From positions 789,978 to 853,977 of the forward strand of contig JACPJW010000001.1 of assembly GCA_016187335.1 (NCBI GenBank): a stretch of 64,000 nucleotides of DNA. The letters run 5' to 3'. The notes under the pieces were generated by a model that worked only from the letters and a program-made list of their open reading frames with translations, was not told where the DNA came from and made no database searches. This DNA is from Candidatus Aenigmatarchaeota archaeon. Its GTDB lineage: Archaea > Aenigmatarchaeota > Aenigmatarchaeia > GW2011-AR5. Below, piece by piece: positions 41,493 to 50,225 of the stretch. The translations under genes were made by a program, and so were the position numbers. The first letter of the stretch is position 1. Each line of letters begins with the position of its first letter.

Positions 41493-43796
41493 TTATTTCA
41501 CAACGATCTCGCCCGTGGCTTTCTTCACGCCTGATGCGGGCCAGTAGCTTGTGTAAGAAAAAGATTCGTCCGCCGTGAACTCAACGGTCTTGTTGTTTCC
41601 CGGCAGGACCGCTCCTGTTGTGAATTTGTCGTTGCCGCTGCGGAAATCAAGTCCGCCGTAGTAGACATTGTTTTCGCTGACCCTGAACATTATCTTCACC
41701 AAAGAACCCTTCAGCACCTCGATCTTCTTCGGCGTCAGTGAGAAGTCATCGCCCTCTACAGTGAAGGACGCGTTTGCGCTTGAATTTGCCTGCTGGCTCT
41801 GGCCTGCCCTTACTTCTGCTCTCTTCTGCCCGGTCCAGTAGTTCTTGCCGTTAATCAGGGCATGAGCGCGCAAATAAATAATGCCTTCCCTTGGAGGCGT
41901 GATTGATGAAGTGAACGTGTTGGGAACCCTGAAAGAGCCCTTCGCGTATTCCTGCGTTAACGAGACATAGCCGGATTCGGCAGCGCTGACGTCGGTTCCG
42001 AAAACTCCGGGGTGCGACGCGTAATCATAATGGACTGCCGTGTGCGTTATCGTTGCGGGAACTTCCGTTTTCACTTTCCATACAACCTGGAAATCTTTGC
42101 CGGCTGTGGCGCTCTCGGGAGCTTCCAGTTCAACTTCCGGTGTTGCCCGCTTTTCCCGGATTTTCTTTACTTCCTCTACAATCTTTGCGCGCCTTTCGGC
42201 AATCTTCTGTATTCTTTCCGACACCTCTCCGCGCTTCCTGCATAAATCCCCGAGCACGCGCGCATGCTGGGATATGTCACGCATTTCCACGGCGATTTTA
42301 GCCGCCTTTGTCTGGTTGCCCTCCGCCTTTGCTTTCTGCAGCTCTTCGTGAAGCAACTTTGCCTTGTTCACAAGCGCTTCAACGTCATCCTTTCCGACGC
42401 ACTTGTCAATCTGGGCAAGCAGTTTGTCAGCTTCGTTGACTTTCTCGACGCTTTCAGCTTCGGTTTCGCTGCTTTGCTCTTCCTCTTCTTTTATTTTTTC
42501 AGAAATTTTTTCGTCCATCTTCAGGAGTTTTTTCAGCAGGTGCAGATCTTTCCTCACTGTTGAAAGGGAATGGTGCATGAGCCTGTTGGCGTCCTCAAGC
42601 TGCCCTGCGTTTATCTTGTCGCGGACTTCCAGCAAGGTCGTTTTTGCAGCATCAATGTCATGCCTTGTTGTTGATATCAGGACGATTGCATCAGCAGTCT
42701 GCGCAGCCGATGAATTAATCTCCTCTAATTCTATCTCCAGGCTGGACAACCTGTCCTCGGTCTTATTCAAAAGATCAAGCATCTTTTCTTTTATTTTATC
42801 CCTGTGAGCCTCTCGCCTTGCCTTTTCTTCCTCAAGCTTTTCCTTCCACCTTGCCAGGTGCTCCTGGAAAGTTTTCATGGCGTTTTCGCTGCGTGAGCCG
42901 CTCGTCATTTTCACGGTGATGTTGGCAGCGCTCAGCATGTCCGCTATCTCCTGCGCCAGGGCAGGATTCCCCACAACACGGACGTCGGTGATGTTCCTGC
43001 CGTTTATTAAATCAATCAGTTCCCGCGATTTATCGGCATTGCTCGCAATCCTCACGACGCTGTTTTCCGAAGGAACGCCGCCTGTTCCCAGGACATCGCG
43101 CCAGTTCGGCGCCGCGATTATCACAATTTTCGCTTTTGCTGATTTGTTCAGGACCTCGTTTTCAGTTTCCGTTCTCGCCCTTATTTTAATTTCAAATCCA
43201 GCCAGCTGGCTTCTCCTTTCCGGATTATCCTCGCCGAAAATTCTTACTTTCTTCACGCCTAGGTCGCCCAGCAGTTCCAGCACCTCAGCGGGCAGCTTTC
43301 CCTTTGGAGTAAGCAGGAGAACGCATTTTTCCTGCGAGGCGTCCGTGACGGCGTCGCTCTGCAGTTCCGTGTCAGCATCGCTGTCCTTCGTGTCGTCGGC
43401 GAGCACCGTGCAGTTCGCGCCTTCCTGCCAGAAATATCTTGCTGCTTCAACGGCCGTTCCCGTTCTTTCGGTGCCCCACAATCTTACCGTTGCATAACCC
43501 CATTCCTGTATTTTCTTTTCCGCTTCCGGCTTTATGACAGCCGGTCCGCCTACAAGGATTACTGTTTTCACGCTAAGGCTGGCATCAGCAAGCTGGGTGC
43601 GCAGCTCTTCGGTTGCTTCGCCGTTTACAGCGACAAGAACAGGCACGCCGGATTTTTCCGCGGCGGTTTTGGCGATGAGAAAGTCAGCTGAAGTAATGTC
43701 AGAAACAACTATTGCTTTGTCAATGTTTTGCGCGAACGCAACGGCAGAGAAAAGCATTACAAGCGCAAAAACGCTCAGGACGGACCTTCCATTCAT
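41493..43796 (-). CDS. Large surface protein with CWB2-like and cupredoxin-like domains
   Basis: 767 residues from ATG 43796, which opens a signal peptide (MNGRSVLSVFALVMLFSAVA). The N-terminal 250 residues contain repeats of the cell-wall-binding repeat 2 type (ADFLIAKTAAEKSGVPVLVA, VKTVILVGGPAVIKPEAEKK). A long charged coiled coil follows, then a beta-sandwich and a C-terminal domain (DDFSLTPKKIEVLKGSLVKI, VEFTADESFSYTS) resembling a cupredoxin fold but lacking an evident copper Cys-His set. Probably an S-layer-associated or adhesin-like protein. Confidence 0.72.
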   Translation of the reverse strand: MNGRSVLSVFALVMLFSAVAFAQNIDKAIVVSDITSADFLIAKTAAEKSGVPVLVAVNGEATEELRTQLADASLSVKTVILVGGPAVIKPEAEKKIQEWGYATVRLWGTERTGTAVEAARYFWQEGANCTVLADDTKDSDADTELQSDAVTDASQEKCVLLLTPKGKLPAEVLELLGDLGVKKVRIFGEDNPERRSQLAGFEIKIRARTETENEVLNKSAKAKIVIIAAPNWRDVLGTGGVPSENSVVRIASNADKSRELIDLINGRNITDVRVVGNPALAQEIADMLSAANITVKMTSGSRSENAMKTFQEHLARWKEKLEEEKARREAHRDKIKEKMLDLLNKTEDRLSSLEIELEEINSSAAQTADAIVLISTTRHDIDAAKTTLLEVRDKINAGQLEDANRLMHHSLSTVRKDLHLLKKLLKMDEKISEKIKEEEEQSSETEAESVEKVNEADKLLAQIDKCVGKDDVEALVNKAKLLHEELQKAKAEGNQTKAAKIAVEMRDISQHARVLGDLCRKRGEVSERIQKIAERRAKIVEEVKKIREKRATPEVELEAPESATAGKDFQVVWKVKTEVPATITHTAVHYDYASHPGVFGTDVSAAESGYVSLTQEYAKGSFRVPNTFTSSITPPREGIIYLRAHALINGKNYWTGQKRAEVRAGQSQQANSSANASFTVEGDDFSLTPKKIEVLKGSLVKIMFRVSENNVYYGGLDFRSGNDKFTTGAVLPGNNKTVEFTADESFSYTSYWPASGVKKATGEIVVK

Positions 43797-43847
43797 GTTA
43801 ACACTTATTGCGGTGATAGAAATAAAAGCATGTTTGCGCACACAGGC

Positions 43848-44750
43848 TCATTTTCTTTTGTTCTTCATATAATCTTGAACAGCCTTCCTGGTCGTTACCC
43901 AGTTCCTGCCAAGCTTGACGGCATCTATCCTGCCTTTCCTAGCCAGAAGACTAAGGTAATCCTGGCTGTATGGCGTATCTTTCGCGGCTTCTGTTAGAGA
44001 GATGTATTCCATACCCTTCCTGAATGTGGATAAATATATGTCAAGGCTCCTGTTCACGCAATAGCCTATGAAGTTTACAAACGGCTTTACATCGCCCAGG
44101 TCAGCCTTTTTCAGGCAATCGTAGTATTTTTTCCTGTCAACCTTGAGGACTATCGTTATCGGGTATCTGTGCTTCATCAATACCAGATTCATGATAAGCC
44201 TTGCCACGCGGCCGTTTCCGTCTACGAAAGGATGTATAGCAACGAATTTGTAATGAAGCACTGCTGCAAATTCTATATGATTCAGCTTTTCCGGGTTCGC
44301 CTGTGCGTATTCTATAAATTCTTTCATCAGTCTTGGAACTTTATCTGCCTGCGGCGGCGATTTAACGGCGCCCAGTATGCGGACGTTGATATCCCTGTAG
44401 CGGCCTCCTCTGTCATCTATTTTCTCCAGTACAACTCCGTTCAATTTTTTCACCAAATCCTCGGTTATAGACCCCTTTAGCATGTCTTCGATGAAGTCTA
44501 TGGCTTCCTTGTGATTGATTGCCTCGAAATGCTCCTTCAGGCTTTTGCCCTTTATCGTTATGCCATGCTCCAGAACCAGCTTTGTTTCTTTCAGCGTCAG
44601 CGAATTGCCTTCTATGGCATTGCTGTTATAAGTGAGTTCTATTTCGAACTGCTTTCTTAGTTCTTCGAGAACTTCCTTGGGTAAAGGCCTGTGTTTATCT
44701 AAATCTTTTTTCTTTGATTCTATTCTCTGGAGCAGCTTCTTGTCCATCAT
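43848..44750 (-). CDS. fic: Fic-domain protein with N-terminal inhibitory helix and C-terminal HTH
   Basis: 300 residues. HPFVDGNGRVARLI is the complete Fic motif (H-P-F-x-x-G-N-G-R-x-x-R), so AMP transfer is expected. The inhibitory motif (S/T)-x-x-x-E-(G/N) appears at Ser43-Gly48 (SNAIEG), the class II arrangement in which it precedes the core. The last 60 residues (SLTEAAKDTPYSQDYLSLLA, KGRIDAVKLGRNWVTTRKAV) form a helix-turn-helix. Upstream are four TATCGGATA-type boxes, suggesting self-regulation. Confidence 0.88.
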   Translation of the reverse strand: MMDKKLLQRIESKKKDLDKHRPLPKEVLEELRKQFEIELTYNSNAIEGNSLTLKETKLVLEHGITIKGKSLKEHFEAINHKEAIDFIEDMLKGSITEDLVKKLNGVVLEKIDDRGGRYRDINVRILGAVKSPPQADKVPRLMKEFIEYAQANPEKLNHIEFAAVLHYKFVAIHPFVDGNGRVARLIMNLVLMKHRYPITIVLKVDRKKYYDCLKKADLGDVKPFVNFIGYCVNRSLDIYLSTFRKGMEYISLTEAAKDTPYSQDYLSLLARKGRIDAVKLGRNWVTTRKAVQDYMKNKRK

Positions 44751-44782
44751 AGCTAACTATAATGCATAGAAGAATTTAAATG

Positions 44783-44849
44783 TATCGGATAGCTCTATTT
44801 TTGATATGTCCGATACTATCGGATATAGTATTTTTCAACATATCCGATA
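44783..44849. promoter_or_regulatory. Operator-like TATCGGATA boxes upstream of fic
   Basis: TATCGGATA at 44783-44791 and 44817-44825, TCCGATA at 44809-44815, TATCCGATA at 44841-44849. The middle two form an inverted repeat (TCCGATA-c-TATCGGA) and spacings of about 24-34 bases put boxes along one promoter region. The nearby fic product has an HTH that could bind them. Confidence 0.55.
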
Positions 44850-44868
44850 ATTGTGCATTACAATATTT

Positions 44869-45324
44869 TCAGCACCCCGCCTTCTTCGCCCAGTCAGCGG
44901 AGCCGAACTCGCTCTCGTCGCAGAATATCTTGTACAGCACGCCGTATTTGCCTTCAAGAATGGCGTCGTTTACGTTCGTGCCGTTGCAATAAACAACGGC
45001 AAGCATCCTGCCGTAGTCGTCGTAGTATTGAAGGTCATCCTGGTCGATAATTGCATTTTTATTGAGGCATAATGATTTTGTAAATTCTGTGGCTTCCTCA
45101 TAGCCTTTTTCATTTTTCTCCGGCGTGTCCACCAAAACTAAGCGGATGCGCGTTTCCCCGGCGGCAATCGTGTCGCCGTCTATGACTCTTGTAACCTGCT
45201 CAGAAAAGCACTGCGCCCTGCCCGTGCATTCAGCGAAAGCCGGCCTGGGCTTCAGGAAGAACACGGCAAGAAAAGCTATGGCGGTGATTATCAGGGCAAG
45301 AGCAAGGGCGTGTGTGCGGTTCAT
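44869..45324 (-). CDS. Secreted thermonuclease-like protein (SNase fold)
   Basis: 151 residues. Signal/anchor (LALALIITAIAFLAVFFL), then QVTRVIDGDTIAAGETRIRL, LVDTPEKNEKGY and YDDYGRMLAVVYC, the staphylococcal-nuclease core with the active-site Arg/Asp/Glu/Arg. Several cysteines outside the core may bridge. Probably degrades extracellular nucleic acids. Confidence 0.85.
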   Translation of the reverse strand: MNRTHALALALIITAIAFLAVFFLKPRPAFAECTGRAQCFSEQVTRVIDGDTIAAGETRIRLVLVDTPEKNEKGYEEATEFTKSLCLNKNAIIDQDDLQYYDDYGRMLAVVYCNGTNVNDAILEGKYGVLYKIFCDESEFGSADWAKKAGC

Positions 45325-45366
45325 GAAATTATTTTATCAAGAAACAAATTAATATTCACCAATTTT

Positions 45367-46353
45367 TCATTGTCGTTCTAAGAAAAATCTTTCTACAGTC
45401 TTCATATATTGGAGAAATCTCTCGATGTCGCCTGCGCTCATTGATACTCGAGGAAATTTTTCACCATCCATTATTAATTTAAATGTGTCCCATAAAGGAG
45501 AATCCTCCCAAAGATATTTGGGTGGAAATCCTTTTTGATGTGCTTGAAGACTAACATTCCAGAGTCCTCCTAAAGCCGCTCTCAGATAAACTTCTCTCAA
45601 AAATTCATCGTCTGTTACCTCTATTGTAATTCTCACTCTTTTTAAGAAATCAGCCTGATTTTCAAGACCACCCCTGTACACAAATGGTCTTGAAACCTTG
45701 CCACCAGCTTCCACAAAAACATCCCAATCTCTGGAAACGTAGAAATCCAGTACATCGCTCTCCCTAAGCATTTCAGTAGTAAATAAATAGGACATTAAAT
45801 CTAGTGTAGGCATGTATTTTCCGTCTTTGAAAGCCCTTTCTTCGTATACGGTACGTCTAAACCAATCAGGATTTAACCATCCTCTTTCAAGTAAAAGCCC
45901 CCTGTTTCTTTCTACTCCACTTATTTTGTCTCTATGCAATGCGCAAGTATCCCTTTGTTCCTCTCTTACAACACTACCCTTGTAAACAGTTCCTACTGTA
46001 AATCGCGGTCTGTGGTTGAATGTTCCGAAAACATAAGTGTTTCCATGACTGCCGGATGCCGACGACCTTCTTACAGCATCTAAAAATAATCGGTACGCTT
46101 CTCCGTGGTTTGGAATCCCTGATATCGAATTAAAAACATCGCCTTCATGCAGCGTTTCGTCGTATCTGCCACCCAAGCCTATGATGTGGTTACCAGCTAC
46201 TTTAACTTTGCATACTTGATGAGTTTCGATACCAGTTACATAACGACTAGGAGATATTTCAACACTTACTGGTGTAGCAGCCATTCTATCGCTAAGCATA
46301 AGTGTCAAGTCTTTTTCCCTGCAATATGCAACCGAGCCGAATATTTGTGTCAT
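45367..46353 (-). CDS. Hypothetical AT-rich gene
   Basis: 328 residues. No domain that I recognise; mixed alpha/beta with several tryptophans and a run GSHGNTYVFGTFNHRPRF. Composition strongly AT-rich with AGA arginines, contrasting with the nuclease and protease genes on either side. Possibly acquired. Confidence 0.5.
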   Translation of the reverse strand: MTQIFGSVAYCREKDLTLMLSDRMAATPVSVEISPSRYVTGIETHQVCKVKVAGNHIIGLGGRYDETLHEGDVFNSISGIPNHGEAYRLFLDAVRRSSASGSHGNTYVFGTFNHRPRFTVGTVYKGSVVREEQRDTCALHRDKISGVERNRGLLLERGWLNPDWFRRTVYEERAFKDGKYMPTLDLMSYLFTTEMLRESDVLDFYVSRDWDVFVEAGGKVSRPFVYRGGLENQADFLKRVRITIEVTDDEFLREVYLRAALGGLWNVSLQAHQKGFPPKYLWEDSPLWDTFKLIMDGEKFPRVSMSAGDIERFLQYMKTVERFFLERQ

Positions 46354-46442
46354 TTTATTGCCTTATAATTATTAACTACTTTAAAATAATGACATATTTT
46401 AACTTTATAAGCTTATTTTAGAAACAAATTTCCGCTTTAGTT

Positions 46443-47177
46443 TTACTTCTCCACGACCATGTGCCTCGCGGCGTCGCCGACGTTGCGGACCTCGACGACA
46501 CTGATGCCCGCAATCCCGGTGATGTTAGCGCTCTGCTGCTTGTACGTGACCTCGCAGTAATTGATGAAGCCCACGTTCCTGCATTCCCTCTGCCGCTTCA
46601 ATTCCGTTGAGGTTGCCTGCCCTTTCGGGACAAGGAACATCGTAGCTCCGGCATCTTTTGCGGCCCTTGCTTTTTCAACTATGGCACCGACCCTGCCTAT
46701 GCTTCCGTCCGGCTCTATTGTCCCCGTCATGAAGACGCTGCTGTTCAGCGTCTTGCTCTGCAAGGCAGCGATAACGGAAACAGCCATTGCCGCGCCTGCG
46801 GATGTCCCTTCAACTGCCGTGGCATTGACCTCTATTGCATAGTTTATGTCTAAATTGCTGGTATCAATGCCGGTGTAGTTCCTTGCGACGTCCGCGGCGA
46901 TTTTTGCCGACTGCTGGGTATCCAGGTAGGAAAGAACATTGCTCACGTCCACGGAAACGCCGCCCTTGCCGGGCTTCACCGTTGTCTTCAGTATCCCCAC
47001 AACGCCGTTGCCTTTTGTATCTACAGCCGGCAGGTATGTAACAACCTCCCTTTCGCCGTTCACAAAGCGGGCAAGGACTTTCGTTTCCGGCTTCTGCAGC
47101 GAGGATACGTAGATCCCCCCGAGGAATCCCGCCATCAGCGTGAACAGGATTATGAATGCAATGTCGCTTTTCTTCAT
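46443..47177 (-). CDS. Lon-type (S16) serine protease domain protein, membrane anchored
   Basis: 244 residues from ATG 47177. One N-terminal membrane helix (DIAFIILFTLMAGFLGGIYV), then a proteolytic domain without any ATPase. EGTSAGAAMAVSVIAAL carries the catalytic serine and RVGAIVEKARAAKDAG the catalytic lysine. MTGTIEPDGSIGRVG is a standard S16 strand. The membrane anchor and lack of AAA+ domain recall archaeal Lon-like exopeptidases. Confidence 0.85.
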   Translation of the reverse strand: MKKSDIAFIILFTLMAGFLGGIYVSSLQKPETKVLARFVNGEREVVTYLPAVDTKGNGVVGILKTTVKPGKGGVSVDVSNVLSYLDTQQSAKIAADVARNYTGIDTSNLDINYAIEVNATAVEGTSAGAAMAVSVIAALQSKTLNSSVFMTGTIEPDGSIGRVGAIVEKARAAKDAGATMFLVPKGQATSTELKRQRECRNVGFINYCEVTYKQQSANITGIAGISVVEVRNVGDAARHMVVEK

Positions 47178-47251
47178 GGAAATCACTTCAGAGTGGAAAG
47201 GAATTGTTCTGTTCTTGAATGGCAATTCGCTTCCGTTTTGATTTTTTTGAT

Positions 47252-47339
47252 GAAACTTTTTTCAGGGAAGAAACGCCTATTTTTCTATGCGGTAGCATCA
47301 TTAATACAAGCGTTTCTGACATATGCCATAAAAAGTTTC
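47252..47339 (-). repeat. Dispersed hairpin repeat split by a nested inverted repeat
   Basis: Outer arms GAAACTTTTTT (47252-47262) and AAAAAGTTTC (47330-47339) are separated by 67 bases instead of 0-6. The insert itself has arms AGAAACGC (47269-47276) and GCGTTTCT (47310-47317). The DUF151 stop codon lies in the right arm, and the tail ATCAAAA is intact. Confidence 0.6.
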
Positions 47340-47860
47340 TAGCAGATTTTCTGGCCCTTCTCTTCCAGAATGCTGCCTTTTATGTACAAGGGAATTCCGT
47401 AGCGGCCCGCAAGCGCTATTGAATCACTGGGCCTTGCGTCCAGCGCCAGCACGGAATTGCCGCGCCGGAAATAGATGGTTGCCTTGTAGATTTCCTCCTC
47501 AAACCTGTCTATGTTTATGCGCAAAACATGCACGTCGTAGTTGTCCAGAGCCTCCCTGAAAATGTCATGTGTGAGGGGCCTTTGCGAGGACGTGTTTGCC
47601 AGGCCGGTTGCTATTGAATAGGCCTGGTCCGGCGTCACTTCAAACTGTATCAGCCTGCATCCGTTCTTCAGGGATACGGTGTTGCCCTGTATGCTTGTTT
47701 CGGCTTCAATGAATCCCGGGCTTGCTGTGATGGCGCTTATGCTTGCCTGGTCGATTGCCTCCTCTACCGGGGCTATTCTGTACCTGGAGCCTATGCCGAT
47801 GCCTATGAAAAAGGCCGCAGCAACAAGGATTACCACCAGGACAAAGGAAAACCGCGTCAT
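47339..47860 (-). CDS. DUF151 (bifunctional nuclease) domain protein with membrane anchor
   Basis: 173 residues. Membrane segment (FVLVVILVAAAFFIGIGIG), then the DUF151 fold: CRLIQFEVTPDQAYSIATGL, NYDVHVLRINIDRFEEEIYK, LALDARPSDSIALAGRYG (hallmark R-P-S-D-S/A-I-A-L-A). The family is reported as nuclease/stress proteins; membrane location here is inferred. Upstream of the S16 protease on the same strand. Confidence 0.82.
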   Translation of the reverse strand: MTRFSFVLVVILVAAAFFIGIGIGSRYRIAPVEEAIDQASISAITASPGFIEAETSIQGNTVSLKNGCRLIQFEVTPDQAYSIATGLANTSSQRPLTHDIFREALDNYDVHVLRINIDRFEEEIYKATIYFRRGNSVLALDARPSDSIALAGRYGIPLYIKGSILEEKGQKIC

Positions 47861-47998
47861 AACCAGTAATAAAAGGCGGGGAATAAATTTAAGAGGTTAA
47901 AATGTCCCGATTAGCCAACTAAATTGAATAAAAACGGGTTCTTCAACCAAAAACCGCGGCTTAACTAACCAAGAAAAAGGTTCCCGACTGCATTGAGC

Positions 47999-48109
47999 CT
48001 ACGCGTATAAAAACGTCCTTTCGTCTTCAATCACCACGCCGCAGACCCTGCAGTAGGTCCATTCCCCGTCTTCTGCAAATTTGTCAGAGCCGCATTCCCT
48101 GCATTCCAT
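47999..48109 (-). CDS. TFIIB-like mini zinc ribbon
   Basis: 36 residues, MECRECGSDKFAEDGEWTYC then RVCGVVIEDERTF. The CxxCGS ... YCxxCGxVI pattern is the N-terminal zinc ribbon of TFB. No core TFIIB domain follows, so it is a solo ribbon. Too short to be certain; conserved pattern supports it. Confidence 0.6.
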   Translation of the reverse strand: MECRECGSDKFAEDGEWTYCRVCGVVIEDERTFLYA

Positions 48110-48229
48110 GAAAGACACCTTTTGTGATTAAACTGAAACCATGAAGGAATCGCAACAGTTGAACTAATGAAAACTTTGCTGAATCCCCACAATCCCACGT
48201 GCAACCTTTTCACCATTCTTCTTTGACGG

Positions 48230-48361
48230 CTAAAATTCCACATATGCTATCAGCGAGCACGACAGGCATACGAACTCGCTTTCATCCACGTATATGCGCG
48301 TTGAAGAGCATCGCGGGCACTGGTTTGCAAACAGCAGTTCCCTTGACGTTATTTTGTACAT
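48230..48361 (-). CDS. Small zinc-ribbon protein
   Basis: 43 residues, MYKITSRELLFANQCPRCSS, TRIYVDESEF, VCLSCSLIAYVEF. Two CxxC pairs with intervening strand as in a zinc ribbon. It shares strand and neighbourhood with the TFIIB-like ribbon downstream, 120 bases away. Confidence 0.6.
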   Translation of the reverse strand: MYKITSRELLFANQCPRCSSTRIYVDESEFVCLSCSLIAYVEF

Positions 48362-48683
48362 TTTTTCACCAGCCGAACCTTGTATTGTTTCCGTAATTTC
48401 TCCGTGTTCTCTGTAGTTTAATACTAATTTTCGCTATATATACTCTTGTCTGTTACTGAAGTATGTAACAGAAAGTGTTGCCGTATACATGAAAAAATCC
48501 GCCAGAATCAGGCTTGAATTTCCATAATTCCAGAATATTTTTCCTTTATAACAAATTTCTGTAACCAGCGTGGGAAACAAATGGGAACAAACAGTTTAAG
48601 AACCTTTCGCAACAAGAATTTTCAGGGTTCCTGGGTATTGGGCAACTTTTTAGAAAAAAGTTGCATCAAAAGAGGGGTCTGAT
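48362..48683. other. 322-base intergenic region before trmB-like gene
   Basis: No gene seen. It contains CTGTTAC-tgaagtat-GTAACAG (48450-48471), a possible regulator-binding palindrome, several AT-rich promoter-like boxes (CTATATATAC near 48435, CCTTTATAAC near 48543), and a dispersed hairpin repeat next to the start codon. Confidence 0.55.
48642..48674 (+). repeat. Dispersed hairpin repeat in 5' leader
   Basis: GCAACTTTTT-ag-AAAAAAGTTGC-ATCAAAAGAG. The arm begins GCAAC/GTTGC instead of GAAAC/GTTTC, a compensated change. It ends nine bases before the GTG start and its tail supplies the GAGG purines of the ribosome-binding site. Confidence 0.75.
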
Positions 48684-49985
48684 GTGGACATTTCTTCTAA
48701 ACTGAAGGATTTCGGGCTGACGGACTACGAATCCAGGGTGTATACGGCCCTGCTCGGGCTGAAGCAGGCGAAGGTTTCAGATATAGCAAAAAATTGCAGC
48801 GTGCCGAGAAACAAGATATATTCCGTGGCGGAAAGCCTGCACAAGAAGGGCTTCGTTGAAATCGTTCCGGAAAAGGTGGCAAAATTCCGCGCAGTGCCTT
48901 TTGAAGAGGCGACGCAGGCATTCATCAAAGAGCAGGAAGGCAGGCTGAAAAATCTGGAAGAAAACGCGAAAAAAATTTCCGCATTCCTGTCCTCGTTCGC
49001 GCCGGAAAAGAAGGAAGAAGACAGCAGCGGCGAGTTCCTGGTTTACAAGACCAAGAAGATGATTTACAAGAAGCTGAATGACATCATTCTGCAGGCCCAG
49101 TCAAGGATTTTCATCGCGGCCTCGTGGGAGGATGTCAACCGCGTCATGCCCGCGCTCAAGGCGGTTTCAAAAAAAGTGGACGTTAAAATCCTGTGCAATC
49201 TTACCGGGGACAACCTGGAAATGTGCATGAAAAGCTGCTGTCCCATTTCAGAGACACGCCACTATGAGAAGAACCTGCCTGAAAAGATAGTGGTTGTCGA
49301 TGACAAGGAGGCACTGGTTTTCCAGGCTAACTCTCCTGTAGCTTTGTACAGCAAGGACCCCCAGTTCGTCGCATTCATGAAAAGATTCATGAACATGATC
49401 CTGGAAGACTCGGTAAGCGTAGAAGAAAGGGTAGCGGAAATAGAGACAGGAGTGCCGCGCGAAGAGGTAAAAATATTCCGCGGCGTTGAAAATATTTATG
49501 ACGTCGCAAGAAAAGCCTCGTCTTCTGCAAAGAATCATATAATGAGGATAGCGACCGAAGGGACTTTCAACGACACCATGAAGCACGGCATTGTTGAGCT
49601 TGAGAAAAGACTGTCGGCGAAAGGCGTGAAAATAAGGTATATACTTCCGATAACCGAAGGCAGCCTCATGATGGTGAAGGAAGCCATGAAATTCGCCGAA
49701 GTGCGCCACATGGACTTCATTCCGATGCAGCTCAAGATCGTGGACGACGCCTACTGTTCGATGAGGCAGTGGGAAAGCATCGAGAAAGAGCCGGTGAACA
49801 TAGTTTCAACATCCCCCGACTTTATCGTGACCATGAAGCACTATTTCGAAAAGGTATGGTCCGACAGCATTCCTGCGGAAAAGCGCATCGCTGGCCTGCT
49901 CCTGAAGCAGCATGTGAAGAAAGAAACCGTAAAGAGCGGCATTTTCCCGGGCATGACGCCGGAAAAGCCCGATGTGAAGGAATAA
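48684..49985 (+). CDS. TrmB-family transcriptional regulator
   Basis: 433 residues, GTG start eight bases after GAGGGGT. Winged helix LKDFGLTDYESRVYTALLGL to VPRNKIYSVAESLHKKGFVE is the TrmB DNA-binding domain. A coiled linker and two similar sensor halves follow (QSRIFIAASWEDV, SSSAKNHIMRIATEG), so the ligand domain appears duplicated. TrmB proteins often sense sugars; ligand here unknown. No sugar operon is adjacent. Confidence 0.8.
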   Translation: MDISSKLKDFGLTDYESRVYTALLGLKQAKVSDIAKNCSVPRNKIYSVAESLHKKGFVEIVPEKVAKFRAVPFEEATQAFIKEQEGRLKNLEENAKKISAFLSSFAPEKKEEDSSGEFLVYKTKKMIYKKLNDIILQAQSRIFIAASWEDVNRVMPALKAVSKKVDVKILCNLTGDNLEMCMKSCCPISETRHYEKNLPEKIVVVDDKEALVFQANSPVALYSKDPQFVAFMKRFMNMILEDSVSVEERVAEIETGVPREEVKIFRGVENIYDVARKASSSAKNHIMRIATEGTFNDTMKHGIVELEKRLSAKGVKIRYILPITEGSLMMVKEAMKFAEVRHMDFIPMQLKIVDDAYCSMRQWESIEKEPVNIVSTSPDFIVTMKHYFEKVWSDSIPAEKRIAGLLLKQHVKKETVKSGIFPGMTPEKPDVKE

Positions 49986-50000
49986 ATCCGCAATGTTTCT

Positions 50001-50122
50001 TTATCTAAGATGAACATTGAAAACTTCTGACTTTAGTCAGAAGATGAAACTCAATGTTCATCTGGATCCCATCTTCTCACAAACCACCGACTTTAGTCGG
50101 TGGTATACAAAGAAGATGTGAT
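50001..50122 (+). mobile_element. Two-module hairpin element, copy C (MITE-like)
   Basis: Module 1: GAACATTG, aaaac, TTCTGAC-ttta-GTCAGAA, GATGAAAC, CAATGTTC. Module 2: ATCTTCT, ACCACCGAC-TTTA-GTCGGTGGT, AGAAGAT. Every stem differs in sequence from copy B but pairs perfectly, while the joining strands aaaac and GATGAAAC and TTTA loops are the same. Confidence 0.7.
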
Positions 50123-50126
50123 ACAT

Positions 50127-50225
50127 ATGCGTGAAAGACGAGGTAAATACAGAAAACTTCGTGCCCCGGAACAGATGGAACTTTTCCTGGAATTTCCGGA
50201 AAGACCGCTCTGGGAAGAAGAATGA
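50127..50225 (+). CDS. Possible micro-protein 1 beside hairpin element
   Basis: 32 residues, MRERRGKYRKLRAPEQMELF, ending in prolines and glutamates. The start follows GAAGATGTGATACAT at the edge of copy C. Its last codons overlap the start of the next frame by four bases (ATGA). Small and uncertain. Confidence 0.3.
   Translation: MRERRGKYRKLRAPEQMELFLEFPERPLWEEE

Noticed and set aside
48031..48243. 70-codon minus-strand frame overlapping the TFIIB-like ribbon
   Set aside because: Different frame from a well-patterned zinc ribbon; composition not protein-like.
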